From: Streptococcus parauberis NCFD 2020
Lineage (GTDB): Bacteria; Bacillota; Bacilli; Lactobacillales; Streptococcaceae
Direction of reading: 5' to 3'
DNA length: 64,000 nt
NCBI RefSeq assembly: GCF_000187935.1
Contig: NZ_AEUT02000001.1
Coordinates: forward strand, 992,001-1,056,000
Both the position numbers and the translations under genes were made by a program. Each line of letters begins with the position of its first letter. Positions within the stretch are counted from its first letter, which is position 1. Below are positions 54,921 through 64,000 of the stretch, one piece after another. Below the pieces are notes generated by a model. It searched no databases. It was not told where the DNA came from and worked only from the letters and a program-made list of their open reading frames with translations.

Positions 54921-55097
54921 ATCAACTCTACAAGTTAATGTTCTTATAATAAAACTCAACAAATACAACAATTTTACTTTTTAATAAAAATTACTATTTT
55001 TGTTTATCTGTAATATTACAATAAAAATAAAATAATAATATATTTAATACAAATTTTTTAAAATTTTATAAAAAGTACATTTATCATAAACTTGAAT

Positions 55098-55117
55098 TTG
55101 GTCTACTTTTGGTCTAC
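55098..55117. promoter_or_regulatory. Integrase arm-type repeats, right end
   Basis: TTGGTCTAC at 55098-55106 and 55109-55117, same sequence and spacing as at 34037-34056 beside the integrase gene. Confidence 0.65.
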
Positions 55118-55218
55118 TTTTAATAATTTTGTTTAATATTAATTAAACTAAAAACAATGATAAACTCCCTAATAATAGTAAAACTCTTATTAATTTATTT
55201 ACTTTTATTTTTCTTCAT

Positions 55219-55234
55219 ATTCTCGGTGGTGGCA
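55219..55234. repeat. attR core of the genomic island
   Basis: Exact copy of the last 16 bases of tRNA-Thr (33962-33977). The rest of the tRNA is absent here, so this is an att site and not a second tRNA. Confidence 0.85.
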
Positions 55235-55244
55235 AATTTAATAT

Positions 55245-55275
55245 AAAAAAACCTTGGTATGACAAGGTTTTTTTG
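55245..55275 (+). terminator. Terminator right of attR
   Basis: AAAACCTTG-GTATGA-CAAGGTTTT with T7 on the plus strand. It may be the original terminator of the tRNA gene, displaced by the island. Confidence 0.75.
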
Positions 55276-55440
55276 CATTTATTCTATATTTGTTCTAGTA
55301 AAGTCATTTTCAAAAACTAACTTTGAGTAAAAATTTATATTAATAATATAATAAAAAGCTCTATAGCCTCTTCAATGAAATAACCCACTAAAGTAGTTAT
55401 AAAGCATTAAAAATACATAACATTGTTAATTAGTTTTATA

Positions 55441-56228
55441 CTAAATAGTTAATTGTCCTTCTAAATATAACTTAGCTTGGCCTGTAATTTTAACCTTCTC
55501 CCCGTCTAATTCAACAATCATTATACCTTCTCTTTCGGATAATTGTTTGGACACTAGTTGTTTCTTACCTAGTTTCTTAATCCACAATGGTGCTAGACGT
55601 GTTTGGGCAGATCCTGTAACTGGATCTTCGCTTATTCCATAATTAGGTGCAAAATAACGTAATACGTAATCATTATCACTTTCATCACTTAGTGCGGTAG
55701 CTGTTACACCATGAGAAGCAAGTTTACTAATCCTTTCTAAGTCAATACATAGATTTTCTACAGCTTCTTGATTTTCCATTACCAAGATTAGATGCTCTTT
55801 ATCATTAGTTTTATACGCTTCTAAAACTTTAATATCAAACAATTCATTTCTGAAGTAATCTTTACGTTATCAATTTTAACAGTTGAAAAATATATAGTCA
55901 TTTCATTCTCATTGACAACAACTTCAAATAAGCCTGATTTTGAAGAAAAAGTAATATGCTTTAGATTACTCTCTAGAAAATGTGAGATAACAAAAGCACT
56001 TGCAAGAGTTGCATGTCCACAAAGGTATACTTCTTTTTGAGGTGTAAACCATCTTATATTATAATAATTTTTTTCTCTTACTATAAAGGCAGTTTCAGAG
56101 AGATTATTCTCTTTAGCGATTTTCTGCATTAACTTTTCTTCAAGTTCATTTTCCAAAACAACGACTCCAGCTGGGTTGCCAGAAAATGAGACATCAGTAA
56201 AAGCATTTACAACATAATAAGGTAACAT
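55441..56228 (-). pseudogene. PhzF-family isomerase gene, frameshifted
   Basis: The N-terminal frame (56228 to 55821) has YYVVNAFTDVSFSGNPAGVV, ENNLSETAFIV with the catalytic Glu, and WFTPQKEVYLCGHATLASAF. The C-terminal frame (55842 to 55441) has LFDIKVLEAYKT, RYFAPNYGISEDPVTGSAQT. The two are complete halves of a PhzF-like epimerase/isomerase, offset by one frame near 55845-55850. A single base change would restore about 262 residues. Substrate unknown. Confidence 0.8.
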
Positions 56229-56585
56229 TTCGATTTCCTATCTTTTTAAATAAAACATATAATGAGGTACACAATTATTTTTTTAAAAATCTCTGTTTAA
56301 TGATAGACCCAGATTTTATTGCAATATTCATTTACAATCTGCATATTATTCCACATTCACCAACTATTTCTGAAGTTTTTTTATCAATAATTTTCCATAA
56401 ACCAAACCCATAAGTTTGATAAGAATTAAAATTCTAGTTTAACCAACTCTGAAAATCTTGATCAGAATCAGAAAAAAATTTTAGACTAGTTCTAATATAA
56501 CAGACATACAAAGAAATTTCTGTAATAATAGTTTAAAATTGATATCTAAATTAGTAAGTGAAATATCAACAACTAATAAAGTCTA
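56229..56585. other. Gap with a GNAT fragment
   Basis: On the minus strand about 56332-56480 reads NFNSYQTYGFGLWKIIDKKT then SEIVGECGIICRL before a stop, with another stop upstream: the early part of a RimJ/RimL-type acetyltransferase. Nothing else is recognisable. Confidence 0.5.
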
Positions 56586-58151
56586 TTAGATCACTTTATT
56601 AGTTGTTATTGTTCGTGAGCCTTGAATAATTTTTTTATTACCTTTATAAAGTTCTACTATTGTCCAAAATAATATTAGCAGTATTAAGACAATAATAAAG
56701 TAGGCTATATGATCAGCAGTCTGAAGTTGATGCTTAGTTGGATTGTCTCCGTAGAATGCCTCAATTTGACTAGGTAGTCCTTTTATATTTAAATAAATTA
56801 ATCCAGTTACAGAAATCCAACCTATTAGCTTTATCAACCAACTATTTTTAAAAACAGTCATCATTTCTACTTTGTTATTAGTGAAAATTAATAATGGTAA
56901 CATTGAAAATGGTAATGCAAAAGCCAGAAATACTTGAGAATTATTCAACAAATTATTAATTGCAATGTGTTCTTCTACCGTTGATTTTCCGCTTGCCAAA
57001 ATAACACATATAATTACTGGGATAACCGATATGAGGCGAGTCACTATTCGACGTAACCAAATAGGAATTTTCATATGTATAAAACCTTCCATGATAATCT
57101 GTCCTGTTAAAGTTCCTGTTATTGTCGAATTTTGACCAGATGCTAGCAATGCTATGGCAAATAATACCGATAGTATACTTGAACTAGCGATATGCGCTAA
57201 AACAGAATTACTCATCACTAAAGGATTAGATAGAGCCTCAAATAAGCCAAAAAATGATGGATCATTAACACTACCTGATTTAAAAACTGCAACCCCCATG
57301 ATTAGTAATAAGGAATTTATAATAAAGGCCATAAACAATTGAATATTGGAGTCTAAAGTTGAAAAACGTATAGCCCTAGCAACATCATTCATATCTTCAT
57401 GATTCACCTTTCTACTTTGAACTACAGATGAGTGCAAATAAAGATTATGTGGCATAACAGTTGCACCAATAATTCCTAAAGTACCTGATAGAGGAGTTTG
57501 ACCATTTACCAAACGAGAAGTATCAAAAGCTTTTGCATTAGGAACTAATCCTTTTAAAACATCCCCCCAGACAGGATCAGATAACAATACTTGGTATGCA
57601 AATACAAAAAATATCACTAAAATCAATATTACTACTATCGCTTCAATTTTTCGAAAACCTATTTTAGTTAATAGTAATAATAATAAAACATCGAAAACAG
57701 TAATTAAAACTGCTATGCTCAAAGGAATGTGAAATAAGAGATAGAGAGCTATAGCTCCTCCAATAACTTCTGCTATATCAGTTGCTATGATAGCAAGTTC
57801 AGTTAGAATCCATAAAATAATTCCAAGTGGTTTACTTGTCCTTGCACGAATAGCCTGTGCTAAATCCATCTGAGTTACTACCCTAGCTTTGCAGACATAT
57901 ATTGCAGTAACATTGCTATTAAACTAGACATCAAGATAATAGACATCAATAAATAATGGAAATTTTGACCACCTGTGATAGAAGTTGACCAATTTCCAGG
58001 ATCCATATATCCCACTGCTACTAAAGCACCTGGACCAGAATAAGCAAATAAAGTTCTTAAAAAGCTCATATTATTAGGAACAACTATTGTTCCGTTTATC
58101 TCTTCTAGAGAAGGACCATTCGCATACTCTATAAAACTATGTTTTTTTCAT
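56586..58151 (-). pseudogene. mntH: Nramp-type Mn2+ transporter MntH, two frameshifts
   Basis: The start ATG 58151 (GAGAGG upstream) reads MKKT-stop; removing one A from the A7 run gives [20 protein letters not shown] and joins [20 protein letters not shown] with the Nramp motif [11 protein letters not shown] missing base near 57878 separates MSAKLG from MDLAQAIRARTSKPLG. The remaining 427 residues hold the other ten helices, including TVMPHNLYLHSSVVQSR (the MPH metal motif). The protein would import Mn2+ with protons. Both lesions make it inactive unless corrected. Confidence 0.85.
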
Positions 58152-58439
58152 GAAATAACCTCTCTTATTTTTTATATTAAGCGTACTTAATATAAAGTAT
58201 GTTTAATATTACTCCTTTTTCTAATTTATATCAAGCTTTTTAAATATTATTAATTATAAATGAATAACAGAATGATTAGAGTTAATGTTTCGAAGTTTAT
58301 TTTTTTTTAAGTTTCTATAATAATTTTTTATACAATAATCAAAAATATGTTGACCATTCTACAAAAAATATTTTTCTTCTTAAATTTGTTCTTAAAAATC
58401 TAATTTTTAAAAATGAATCATAAAAATAATTATATTGTT
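58152..58439. promoter_or_regulatory. mntH upstream region with dyad
   Basis: ATATTAAG-CGTA-CTTAATAT at about 58178-58197 is a perfect dyad, followed by a second AATAT/ATATT pair, placed where an Mn- or Fe-responsive repressor (MntR/ScaR type) would bind. The remaining AT-rich DNA up to 58439 shows no gene. Confidence 0.4.
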
Positions 58440-58455
58440 ATCCTCAGTGGTGACA
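58440..58455. repeat. Degenerate third att-like site
   Basis: ATCCTCAGTGGTGACA matches the 16-bp att core at 13 positions. It stands at the far right edge of the accessory DNA, directly before the terminator of the backbone ABC gene. Confidence 0.5.
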
Positions 58456-58464
58456 TCAGATAAA

Positions 58465-58497
58465 AACAGCCCCCTCATCTCTGAGGGGGCTGTTTAA
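58465..58497 (-). terminator. Terminator of the ABC fusion gene
   Basis: AACAGCCCCCTCA pairs with TGAGGGGGCTGTT around a short loop; on the minus strand it is followed by TTTTTA. Confidence 0.85.
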
Positions 58498-58504
58498 GTT
58501 CCTT

Positions 58505-61099
58505 CTACTCCGTCCGTAGTGCTTCGACGGGGTCTTTTTTGGCGGCCATCCGCGATGGGAAGATGCCGGCTATGAGGGTTAAGATGGTGGAGATGAGGAT
58601 GAGGATGATAGCTGCTTGCCATGGCAGTGCTGTGATTTTCGAAACACCGGTGAGGTGTTTAACAATCATGTTGATTGGAATATTGAGAAGCAGTGTCAGA
58701 GCTATTCCTAGGACTCCGGCAAAGATCCCTTCTATCACTGTCTCAGCGTTGAAGACATGAGAAACATCACGTTTTGAGGCACCCATTGCGCGGAGTATCC
58801 CAATTTCTTTGGTTCGTTCCAAGACTGAGATATAGGTAATAATCCCAATCATAATTGATGATACAACCAAGGAAATGGCTACAAAGGCTATTAAGACATA
58901 TGTAATCATGGTTACAATTGAGGTAACACTAGACATGATTAAACCAACAGAATCCGTATAGTTCAAGACCTTGTCATAATCCTTGTCCTTTTTCACCTTA
59001 CTATTGTAGGATTGAATCAAGTCCTTCAAATCATCCTTGGTCTTAAATGACTTGGGATAGAACTTAATGGTACTAGGTTTATCCAACTCGACATAGCCTA
59101 ACTTACTCAGATTATCCTTGTAAGTTGCACTTGCATTTTCACTCATTCGATTCATGTAATCCGTCAATTCTTCTGGTGACATTTGTGACAATTGCAATTT
59201 TTCTTCGTCGGACAATTGCTCCGCTGAGAAAACTTGCTTTTTCGGATCGGTGATGAAAGCTTTCTTAGTAAAGACATTAGTGCCTTTTTGGGCCACCTGT
59301 TCCTGAATTATCTGACTCTGATTATTGTCATCTATAATCTCAGCCGTTAAGTCCTTTGTATAGCCAATCCCAGATTGATTGGCTATACCTTTAGCATCCG
59401 CTTTCGGCTTAATAATGCCGACAACTTTGATTGTTTGTGCTTTGGTAATCAAGTCTTTCATGGCAGTGGCATTATCTTTGATATCCACCCACTGGTCGTC
59501 TTTCTTCTGATAAAATGCACTAGGTAAGACTGCCTTAAATTCCAGTGCCATTAAATCATTGAAACTATATGTCTTTGAAGTTTTAGTTGATTTCTTAGCA
59601 GATGCTTTGGTGTCACCTGATTTTGCTTTACTCTCTTTTTCTTTGTTGACCAATTTGTCTAATTCTGCTTGGCTCTTTAGCCCTAAAGCATAAAGGGCAA
59701 AATCATTAAGTTGGTTGTCCTGGTCGACCATAATAACCACTTCGTTAGCACTCTTAGGCAGATGCCCTTTTAGGACCTGATACTGAGATTTGAGCAGATT
59801 TCGGTTGTCAATCATCTCTTTCCAGACATTTGTCGAAAAGAGGGAAGATTGGGCCATCGGCGACTGCTTGGCCATTGGACTTTGGCTCTGATCAAATAAA
59901 ACATCTAAAGGACTTGGGCTAACGGCTTGCGCGCCATCAGTTGTGTCCGTTTTGTAGAGCTGAAGGGTGATTGGGTAAGCATACTGAATAGCATTAGTGT
60001 TCTTCTTATAATGAGACGGATGCTTTTCAATATAGGATTTAAAAGAAGTCAAATCGTTGTTTTGGACGTCCGATTTGAGCATCTCAGACAACTGATTGTC
60101 CTCATAAACTTTGGACAAATCCTTATTTTTCTTATTAGTTTGTTTATCCAGTAGCGCCGACAAGTTTGATGAAGTCTGAGTAATCTCCAAAGGATAAGAA
60201 GTCAGGATATCCTCTTGCATTTTACCTATATAATCCTGGACCCCATTGGAGAGCGACAAAATCAAGGCAATCCCAATTATCCCAATTGAGCCCGCAAAGG
60301 CCGTCAAAATTGTTCTTCCTTTCTTGGTCATTAAATTGTTCAAGGACAAGGATAATGCCGTCAAGAAAGACATCTTCGTTTTAGGAGCTTTAGCCGAATC
60401 GCCCTGCTGGTCAAGACTAGCATCATAGGGATTTGAATCAGATAGGATATGGCCATCTTTGACCTTGACGATACGAGTCGAGTATTTTTCAGCTAAGTCA
60501 GGATTATGGGTCACCATAATAACCAATCTATCCTGAGCAATGTCCTTAAGCAATTCCATAATCTGCACTGAAGTTTCAGAGTCAAGGGCGCCAGTTGGCT
60601 CATCGGCTAATAGAATTTCTGGATCATTAACTAAGGCTCTGGCGATAGCAATCCGTTGCATTTGACCACCAGACATTTGACTAGGACGTTTATCAACGTG
60701 GTCTTTTAAGCCAACCATTTCAAGAGCCTTTAAAGCCTTTTGGCGGCTTTCCTTTTTAGAAATCCCTGATAAGGTTAAGGCTAATTGAACATTGGAAAGA
60801 GCCGTTTGATGGGGAATTAAATTGTAGGATTGAAAGACAAAACCGACAGAGTGATTTCTGTAAGAATCCCAATTACGGTCTTTAAATTGCTTGGTTGACT
60901 TGCCATTAATTTGCAAGTCACCACTTGTGTATTGGTCTAAGCCACCAATAATATTTAGTAAGGTTGTTTTACCTGAGCCAGATTGGCCAAGGATTGAGAC
61001 AAACTCATTTGAACGAAAGGATAGATTAATATCATCCAACGCCTTTTGAGTAAGACTGCCAGTTTGGTAGATTTTAGTGATGTGACTTAAAGTTAACAA
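58505..61099 (-). CDS. ABC transporter ATPase-permease fusion (MacB-like)
   Basis: 864 residues. About 1-230 is a LolD/MacB-type ATPase (Walker A GQSGSGKTTL, signature MSGGQMQRIAIARAL, Walker B LLADEPTGALD). A membrane helix at about 255-280 begins the permease. A large extracellular domain (about 290-700), rich in Lys/Ser/Asp, is followed by three membrane helices carrying ISVLERTKEIGILRAMGASK, the FtsX fold motif. Such fusions work as mechanotransmission transporters, in streptococci often for peptide or antibiotic resistance. The gene seems to belong to the backbone. Confidence 0.88.
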   Translation of the reverse strand: MLTLSHITKIYQTGSLTQKALDDINLSFRSNEFVSILGQSGSGKTTLLNIIGGLDQYTSGDLQINGKSTKQFKDRNWDSYRNHSVGFVFQSYNLIPHQTALSNVQLALTLSGISKKESRQKALKALEMVGLKDHVDKRPSQMSGGQMQRIAIARALVNDPEILLADEPTGALDSETSVQIMELLKDIAQDRLVIMVTHNPDLAEKYSTRIVKVKDGHILSDSNPYDASLDQQGDSAKAPKTKMSFLTALSLSLNNLMTKKGRTILTAFAGSIGIIGIALILSLSNGVQDYIGKMQEDILTSYPLEITQTSSNLSALLDKQTNKKNKDLSKVYEDNQLSEMLKSDVQNNDLTSFKSYIEKHPSHYKKNTNAIQYAYPITLQLYKTDTTDGAQAVSPSPLDVLFDQSQSPMAKQSPMAQSSLFSTNVWKEMIDNRNLLKSQYQVLKGHLPKSANEVVIMVDQDNQLNDFALYALGLKSQAELDKLVNKEKESKAKSGDTKASAKKSTKTSKTYSFNDLMALEFKAVLPSAFYQKKDDQWVDIKDNATAMKDLITKAQTIKVVGIIKPKADAKGIANQSGIGYTKDLTAEIIDDNNQSQIIQEQVAQKGTNVFTKKAFITDPKKQVFSAEQLSDEEKLQLSQMSPEELTDYMNRMSENASATYKDNLSKLGYVELDKPSTIKFYPKSFKTKDDLKDLIQSYNSKVKKDKDYDKVLNYTDSVGLIMSSVTSIVTMITYVLIAFVAISLVVSSIMIGIITYISVLERTKEIGILRAMGASKRDVSHVFNAETVIEGIFAGVLGIALTLLLNIPINMIVKHLTGVSKITALPWQAAIILILISTILTLIAGIFPSRMAAKKDPVEALRTE

Positions 61100-61130
61100 T
61101 GAATTTCCTCTTTATCTAATGAAAAAATAA

Positions 61131-62090
61131 TCAGTTGAGTTCCCAATCAAGCTTTGGTCCTTTGGGAACAATCCCTGTAGGATTGATTGTTTTATGACTG
61201 CCATAATAGTGCTCTTTGATATGATCAAAATATACTGTTTCAGCAATTTTTGGCATGTTGTATATCGTTTTTGTGTAGTGCCACAAATTCTTATAGCTAG
61301 TAAGTGGCTGGTAGTTACATTTAAAATGACCATGATACACCGAATCAAAACGAACTAGTGTCGTAAAAAGACGAATATCTGCTTCTGTAAACGTATTTCC
61401 AATTAAGTAGTCTTGGCTTTCAAGTAACTCTTCTAACTGATCTAAAGCTTTAAAAAGATTAGCTACTTCTGTTTCATAAACAGCTTGTTCTGTCGCAAAG
61501 CCTGCTTTGTATACACCATTATTTATGTTGTTATAGACAAAGTCATTCATATCATCAATTTCAGAGGCTAGTTCATCTGGGTAATAATCAGTTGAATTGT
61601 CTTGGAAGGCTTCGAAGGCTGTATTAAGCATTCGGATAATTTCTGCTGATTCATTACTAACAATTGTTTCTTTCTGTTTATCCCATAGAACTGGCACCGT
61701 CACGCGTCCACTATATTCAGGATTGGCTTTTAAATATAATCCATACAAGAAGTTAAAACCATAGAGGTCATCTTTGACATCTGATTTAGATGAGTCAAAA
61801 GTCCAACCATTTTCAAGCATTAGAGGGTGAACCACCGATACAGTTATAACTCTTTCTAGACCTTTTAAGGCACGCATCATTAACGTTCGACAAGCCCAGG
61901 GGCAAGCATAGGATACATACAAATGGTAACGGTCGGCTTCTGCTTTAAAGCCCGCTTCTCCTGTTGGTCCAGCAGAACCATCTTTGGTTACCCAATTGCG
62001 AAACTGTGCTTGTGACCGCACAAATTTCCCTTTTGTTGATTTGGTATCATACCATTTGTCTTGCCATTTTCCATCGACTAATAACCCCAT
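61131..62090 (-). CDS. Glutathione S-transferase, Xi class (glutathionyl-hydroquinone reductase-like)
   Basis: 319 residues. YHLYVSYACPWACRTLMMRA with the catalytic Cys in the CPWA motif, NESAEIIRMLN (GSH-binding ESA), and the C-terminal helical domain with YLIGNTFTEADIRLFTTLVR and YHGHFKCN. This matches the YqjG/ECM4 group, which reduces glutathionyl-hydroquinones. Cytoplasmic; separate gene with GGAGAAA at the start. Confidence 0.88.
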   Translation of the reverse strand: MGLLVDGKWQDKWYDTKSTKGKFVRSQAQFRNWVTKDGSAGPTGEAGFKAEADRYHLYVSYACPWACRTLMMRALKGLERVITVSVVHPLMLENGWTFDSSKSDVKDDLYGFNFLYGLYLKANPEYSGRVTVPVLWDKQKETIVSNESAEIIRMLNTAFEAFQDNSTDYYPDELASEIDDMNDFVYNNINNGVYKAGFATEQAVYETEVANLFKALDQLEELLESQDYLIGNTFTEADIRLFTTLVRFDSVYHGHFKCNYQPLTSYKNLWHYTKTIYNMPKIAETVYFDHIKEHYYGSHKTINPTGIVPKGPKLDWELN

Positions 62091-62244
62091 ATATTTTCTC
62101 CTTCGAAATTCTAATAATTACCTTCATTTTAACATGGCAGTGATTGATTTTACCAATTTTCAGCATGAGTCTCAGGAGGAATGCTTTCAGCACGACCGTT
62201 AAGTGATAAATTGGCTATCAAAAAAATTCTGTAATCAGAATTCC
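62091..62244. other. Short gap
   Basis: Promoter region of the glutathione transferase; no gene seen. Confidence 0.3.
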
Positions 62245-62570
62245 TAATTATTCTGCCTTGCTATTTCTCAAAAATTAATGGGACACATTTAATAGCTATT
62301 TCAAAAAATGGCAAGGCCAGTCTGAATTATCGAACCAATAGCATTGCATATACTTTAAGACAAGATACAATTAATAACAAGAAGTACAAGTACTTCGCCT
62401 TTAAAAACGATGATACCCTGCTCTTAAGTGAGGATAGTTATCTCCTCCTTGACCCCAATAAAGCAATCGCCGATCAATTTGTCAAAGTTGATAGTAAACT
62501 CTATAATTCTATTGAAAAAAAATTAAATCCACATCTTGCTTTTGATCTGGATTATTTTATACCGAAATGA
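62245..62570 (+). pseudogene. 3' fragment of an unidentified gene
   Basis: An open frame without start codon reads GTHLIAISKNGKASLNYRTN, then YKYFAFKNDDTLLLSEDSYL and HLAFDLDYFIPK to TGA 62570, about 105 residues. It looks like the beta-rich C-terminus of a longer protein whose 5' part was deleted. Not identified. It overlaps the end of the convergent YbaK-type gene by 14 bp. Confidence 0.5.
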
Positions 62571-63018
62571 AAGTTATACCTAAAACCTGACAAATTTTCT
62601 CCAAATCAGAGCTCTTCACAACTATAGTTGAACACGGTGTCCCTGGCGCAAAGACCAACTTCTCATGTCCTAGTAATTCCTTGTCAAAAATTAAGGGTGT
62701 TTCTTCTTCATAGCCCAAAGGGCCAACAGCTCCCGCTTCTTGACCAGTCATAATCTCCATAACATCTGTTTTTTCAATCGACAATCTTAAGCCAGTGGCT
62801 TCTTTAAGAGCTTTGAAATCGACCTGTTTTTCCGGCAATGTCAAATAAACATAGTGCCTTTTCTTCTTATCTTTTAAGTAGAGTGACTTGGTTTCTGTTC
62901 CCCAAAAACCTTTTTCAGCTTTCATTGCTTCCGCCCCTTCATAAGTAAAAATGGGCTCATGGTCATACCACTCAAAATAAAAATCAACTTGGGTAAATAC
63001 TTGTTTTAAATCTTTCAC
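62557..63018 (-). CDS. YbaK/ProX-type aminoacyl-tRNA deacylase
   Basis: 153 residues. FYFEWYDHEPIFTYEGAEAM at the start, KSLYLKDKKKRHYVYLTLPE with the conserved Lys, and MTGQEAGAVGPLGYEEETPL (the GxVGPLG motif) identify the YbaK/ProRS-associated editing family. It hydrolyses mischarged tRNA such as Ala-tRNA-Pro. Cytoplasmic, single gene. Confidence 0.88.
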   Translation of the reverse strand: MKDLKQVFTQVDFYFEWYDHEPIFTYEGAEAMKAEKGFWGTETKSLYLKDKKKRHYVYLTLPEKQVDFKALKEATGLRLSIEKTDVMEIMTGQEAGAVGPLGYEEETPLIFDKELLGHEKLVFAPGTPCSTIVVKSSDLEKICQVLGITFISV

Positions 63019-63136
63019 TTAGGTAACCTAATTTCGTTTCATCTTACCTCTATTTTACTACAGTTCTTTCAGGTAGTCTTTAGAAAAGCAAATTCTGTAT
63101 TAAATGAGAAAAATTTAACCGTTTATATGTTTTCTA

Positions 63137-63189
63137 TTGACATATTTGTCAAGCGTGCTATACTATTTTTGTAAAGGTAACTTTACAAA
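63137..63189 (+). promoter_or_regulatory. Promoter and palindromic operator of the ABC gene
   Basis: TTGACA (63137-63142) and TATACT (63159-63164), spacing 16 bp. TTTGTAAAG-GTAA-CTTTACAAA, a perfect 9-bp inverted repeat at 63168-63189, follows the -10 box; this is the form of a repressor site, perhaps for a GntR (YtrA)-type regulator outside the window. Confidence 0.65.
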
Positions 63190-63208
63190 TACCCTAAGGA
63201 GTAAACAG

Positions 63209-64000
63209 ATGTTACAGATTAATCATTTATCCAAATCTTATGGAAAAAAAGAGATTCTTAAAGACATGTCTTTTGACATTGAAACTGGGAAAATCTGTGG
63301 TTTTGTAGGCAAAAATGGAGCAGGTAAAACAACCTTCTTTCATTCACTTTTGAATTTCGTCTCATATAAAGGTGATATTCACTTTAACAATAAACCCTTT
63401 ACTCGAGGCAGTTATTCTAATGTTGGCTACCTGCCCGAAGAACGAAGCTTAATGCCCAAATTAACTGTTTATCAACAAGTCCATTATTTGGCCAGCCTTA
63501 AAGGGATGACTAGTAAAGAAATCAAAGAAAAATTACCTATTTGGTTGGATAAGTTAGAAGTCAAAGGGAAAGCTACCGACAAAATAAAAAGTTTATCAAA
63601 AGGGAATCAACAAAAAATCCAATTGATTATTACCTTAATTCATGAACCTGATTTAATTATTTTAGATGAACCTTTTTCTGGACTAGATCCAGTTAATACA
63701 GCCATTCTAAAAAAAGTTATCTTAGAAGAGAAAAAACGTGGTGCAACTATTATCTTCTCTGACCACGTTATGACAAATGTTGAAGAACTATGTGATCATT
63801 TGATTATGATAAATGATGGTCAAGTTGTCCTCAATGGTAGCATTCAAGAAATAAGAGATGCTTTTGGGAAAACGCGACTCTTCCTACCAGGTGATTTACC
63901 TGAAGAAAGATTGCAAACTTTGCCACATGTAACATCTTATAGCAAAAATAATTCAGGTAATTGGCGTCTCATTTTAGATGATGCATCTGCTGGTCCACAA
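63209..64000 (+). CDS. ABC transporter ATPase (cut by window edge)
   Basis: 264 codons are visible and the frame is open at the edge. Walker A GKNGAGKTTF near 37-46, signature LSKGNQQKIQL, Walker B LIILDEPFSGLDP, and the switch His in FSDHVMTNVEEL. The type resembles ABC-2/NatA export ATPases; a permease gene is expected beyond the window. AAGGAG precedes the ATG and a palindromic operator lies at the promoter. Confidence 0.9.
   Translation, partial: MLQINHLSKSYGKKEILKDMSFDIETGKICGFVGKNGAGKTTFFHSLLNFVSYKGDIHFNNKPFTRGSYSNVGYLPEERSLMPKLTVYQQVHYLASLKGMTSKEIKEKLPIWLDKLEVKGKATDKIKSLSKGNQQKIQLIITLIHEPDLIILDEPFSGLDPVNTAILKKVILEEKKRGATIIFSDHVMTNVEELCDHLIMINDGQVVLNGSIQEIRDAFGKTRLFLPGDLPEERLQTLPHVTSYSKNNSGNWRLILDDASAGPQ

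Larger units (their letters stand above)
54921..55440. other. Right end of the island
   Basis: No gene. Holds the right arm-type repeats (55098-55117), attR (55219-55234) and a strong terminator (55245-55275); the rest is AT-rich. Confidence 0.6.

Noticed and set aside
55219..55234. Possible second tRNA gene (same 3' end as tRNA-Thr)
   Set aside because: Only the last 16 bases match; acceptor 5' arm, D-arm and anticodon arm are absent. It is an att site.
33962..55234. Complete ICE or prophage
   Set aside because: Integrase and DUF771-like genes are present, but no relaxase, coupling protein, T4SS, replication, capsid or tail genes.

Overview
Organism. Low-GC Firmicute DNA. An arginine deiminase (ADI) operon with a Crp/Fnr regulator and ArgR, a valine T-box in front of valS, a KxYKxGKxW-like signal peptide, a GBS Bsp-like repeat protein, an LPQTAD sorting signal, IS1216 and a type I-C style CRISPR repeat all point to a pyogenic-group Streptococcus. 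The LPxxxD-type sorting signal is compatible with S. uberis or a close relative. The species is inference; nothing here proves it.

Layout. (1) 1-7.6 kb: ADI operon on the minus strand (arcA, GNAT, a 26-codon membrane ORF, arcB, arcD, arcT-like peptidase, arcC cut by the window edge), with a perfect CcpA (cre) box upstream of arcA, an arcR-type regulator starting at TTG, and divergent argR. (2) 7.6-15.2 kb: B3/B4 protein, YjbR-EVE-like protein, CorA-like channel, Gfo/Idh/MocA oxidoreductase, and a 1117-residue cell-wall leucine-rich-repeat protein. (3) 15.4-19.7 kb, accessory: a one-spacer relic of a type I-C-like CRISPR array, an HNH endonuclease, and a minus-strand cluster that looks like a type VII-secreted lipase toxin with its lipase domain first, a membrane immunity candidate and helical partners; three of its genes carry one-base frameshifts. 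(4) 19.7-24.2 kb: a secreted C39-like peptidase with Bsp repeats, a bacteriocin-like/immunity-like gene pair between ~105-bp direct repeats, a type I toxin/antisense RNA locus, and a probable IS remnant. (5) 24.2-33.7 kb: backbone (T-box operon ending in valS, HhH protein, MarR-MATE pair, metallo-hydrolase, MFS transporter).

(6) 33.9-58.5 kb: a mosaic island in the 3' end of a tRNA-Thr gene. Integrase and a DUF771-like protein lie next to the tRNA. The 16-bp tRNA end is repeated exactly at 55.2 kb, and twin integrase arm-type repeats occur near both ends, giving an element of about 21.3 kb. A degenerate third att-like copy at 58.44 kb suggests a second, tandem remnant. Cargo: IS1216, a TspO/DUF2177/FakA-FakB fusion/DUF1295 operon, an orphan lantibiotic-type immunity ABC transporter with a two-component system, and small enzymes (kinase-like, phosphatase, SGNH, GNAT, Nudix, DUF2785, MepB). 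Many gene fragments and a repeat at module boundaries show repeated rearrangement. The second remnant holds frameshifted phzF-like and mntH genes. No conjugation, replication or phage structural genes are visible.

(7) 58.5-64 kb: backbone again (ABC ATPase-permease fusion, glutathione transferase, YbaK-type deacylase, and the start of another ABC transporter behind a palindromic operator). Frameshifts are concentrated in the accessory regions and absent from the housekeeping genes, which argues for real gene decay or phase variation rather than poor sequence. All family calls are from reading motifs; no database search was run.
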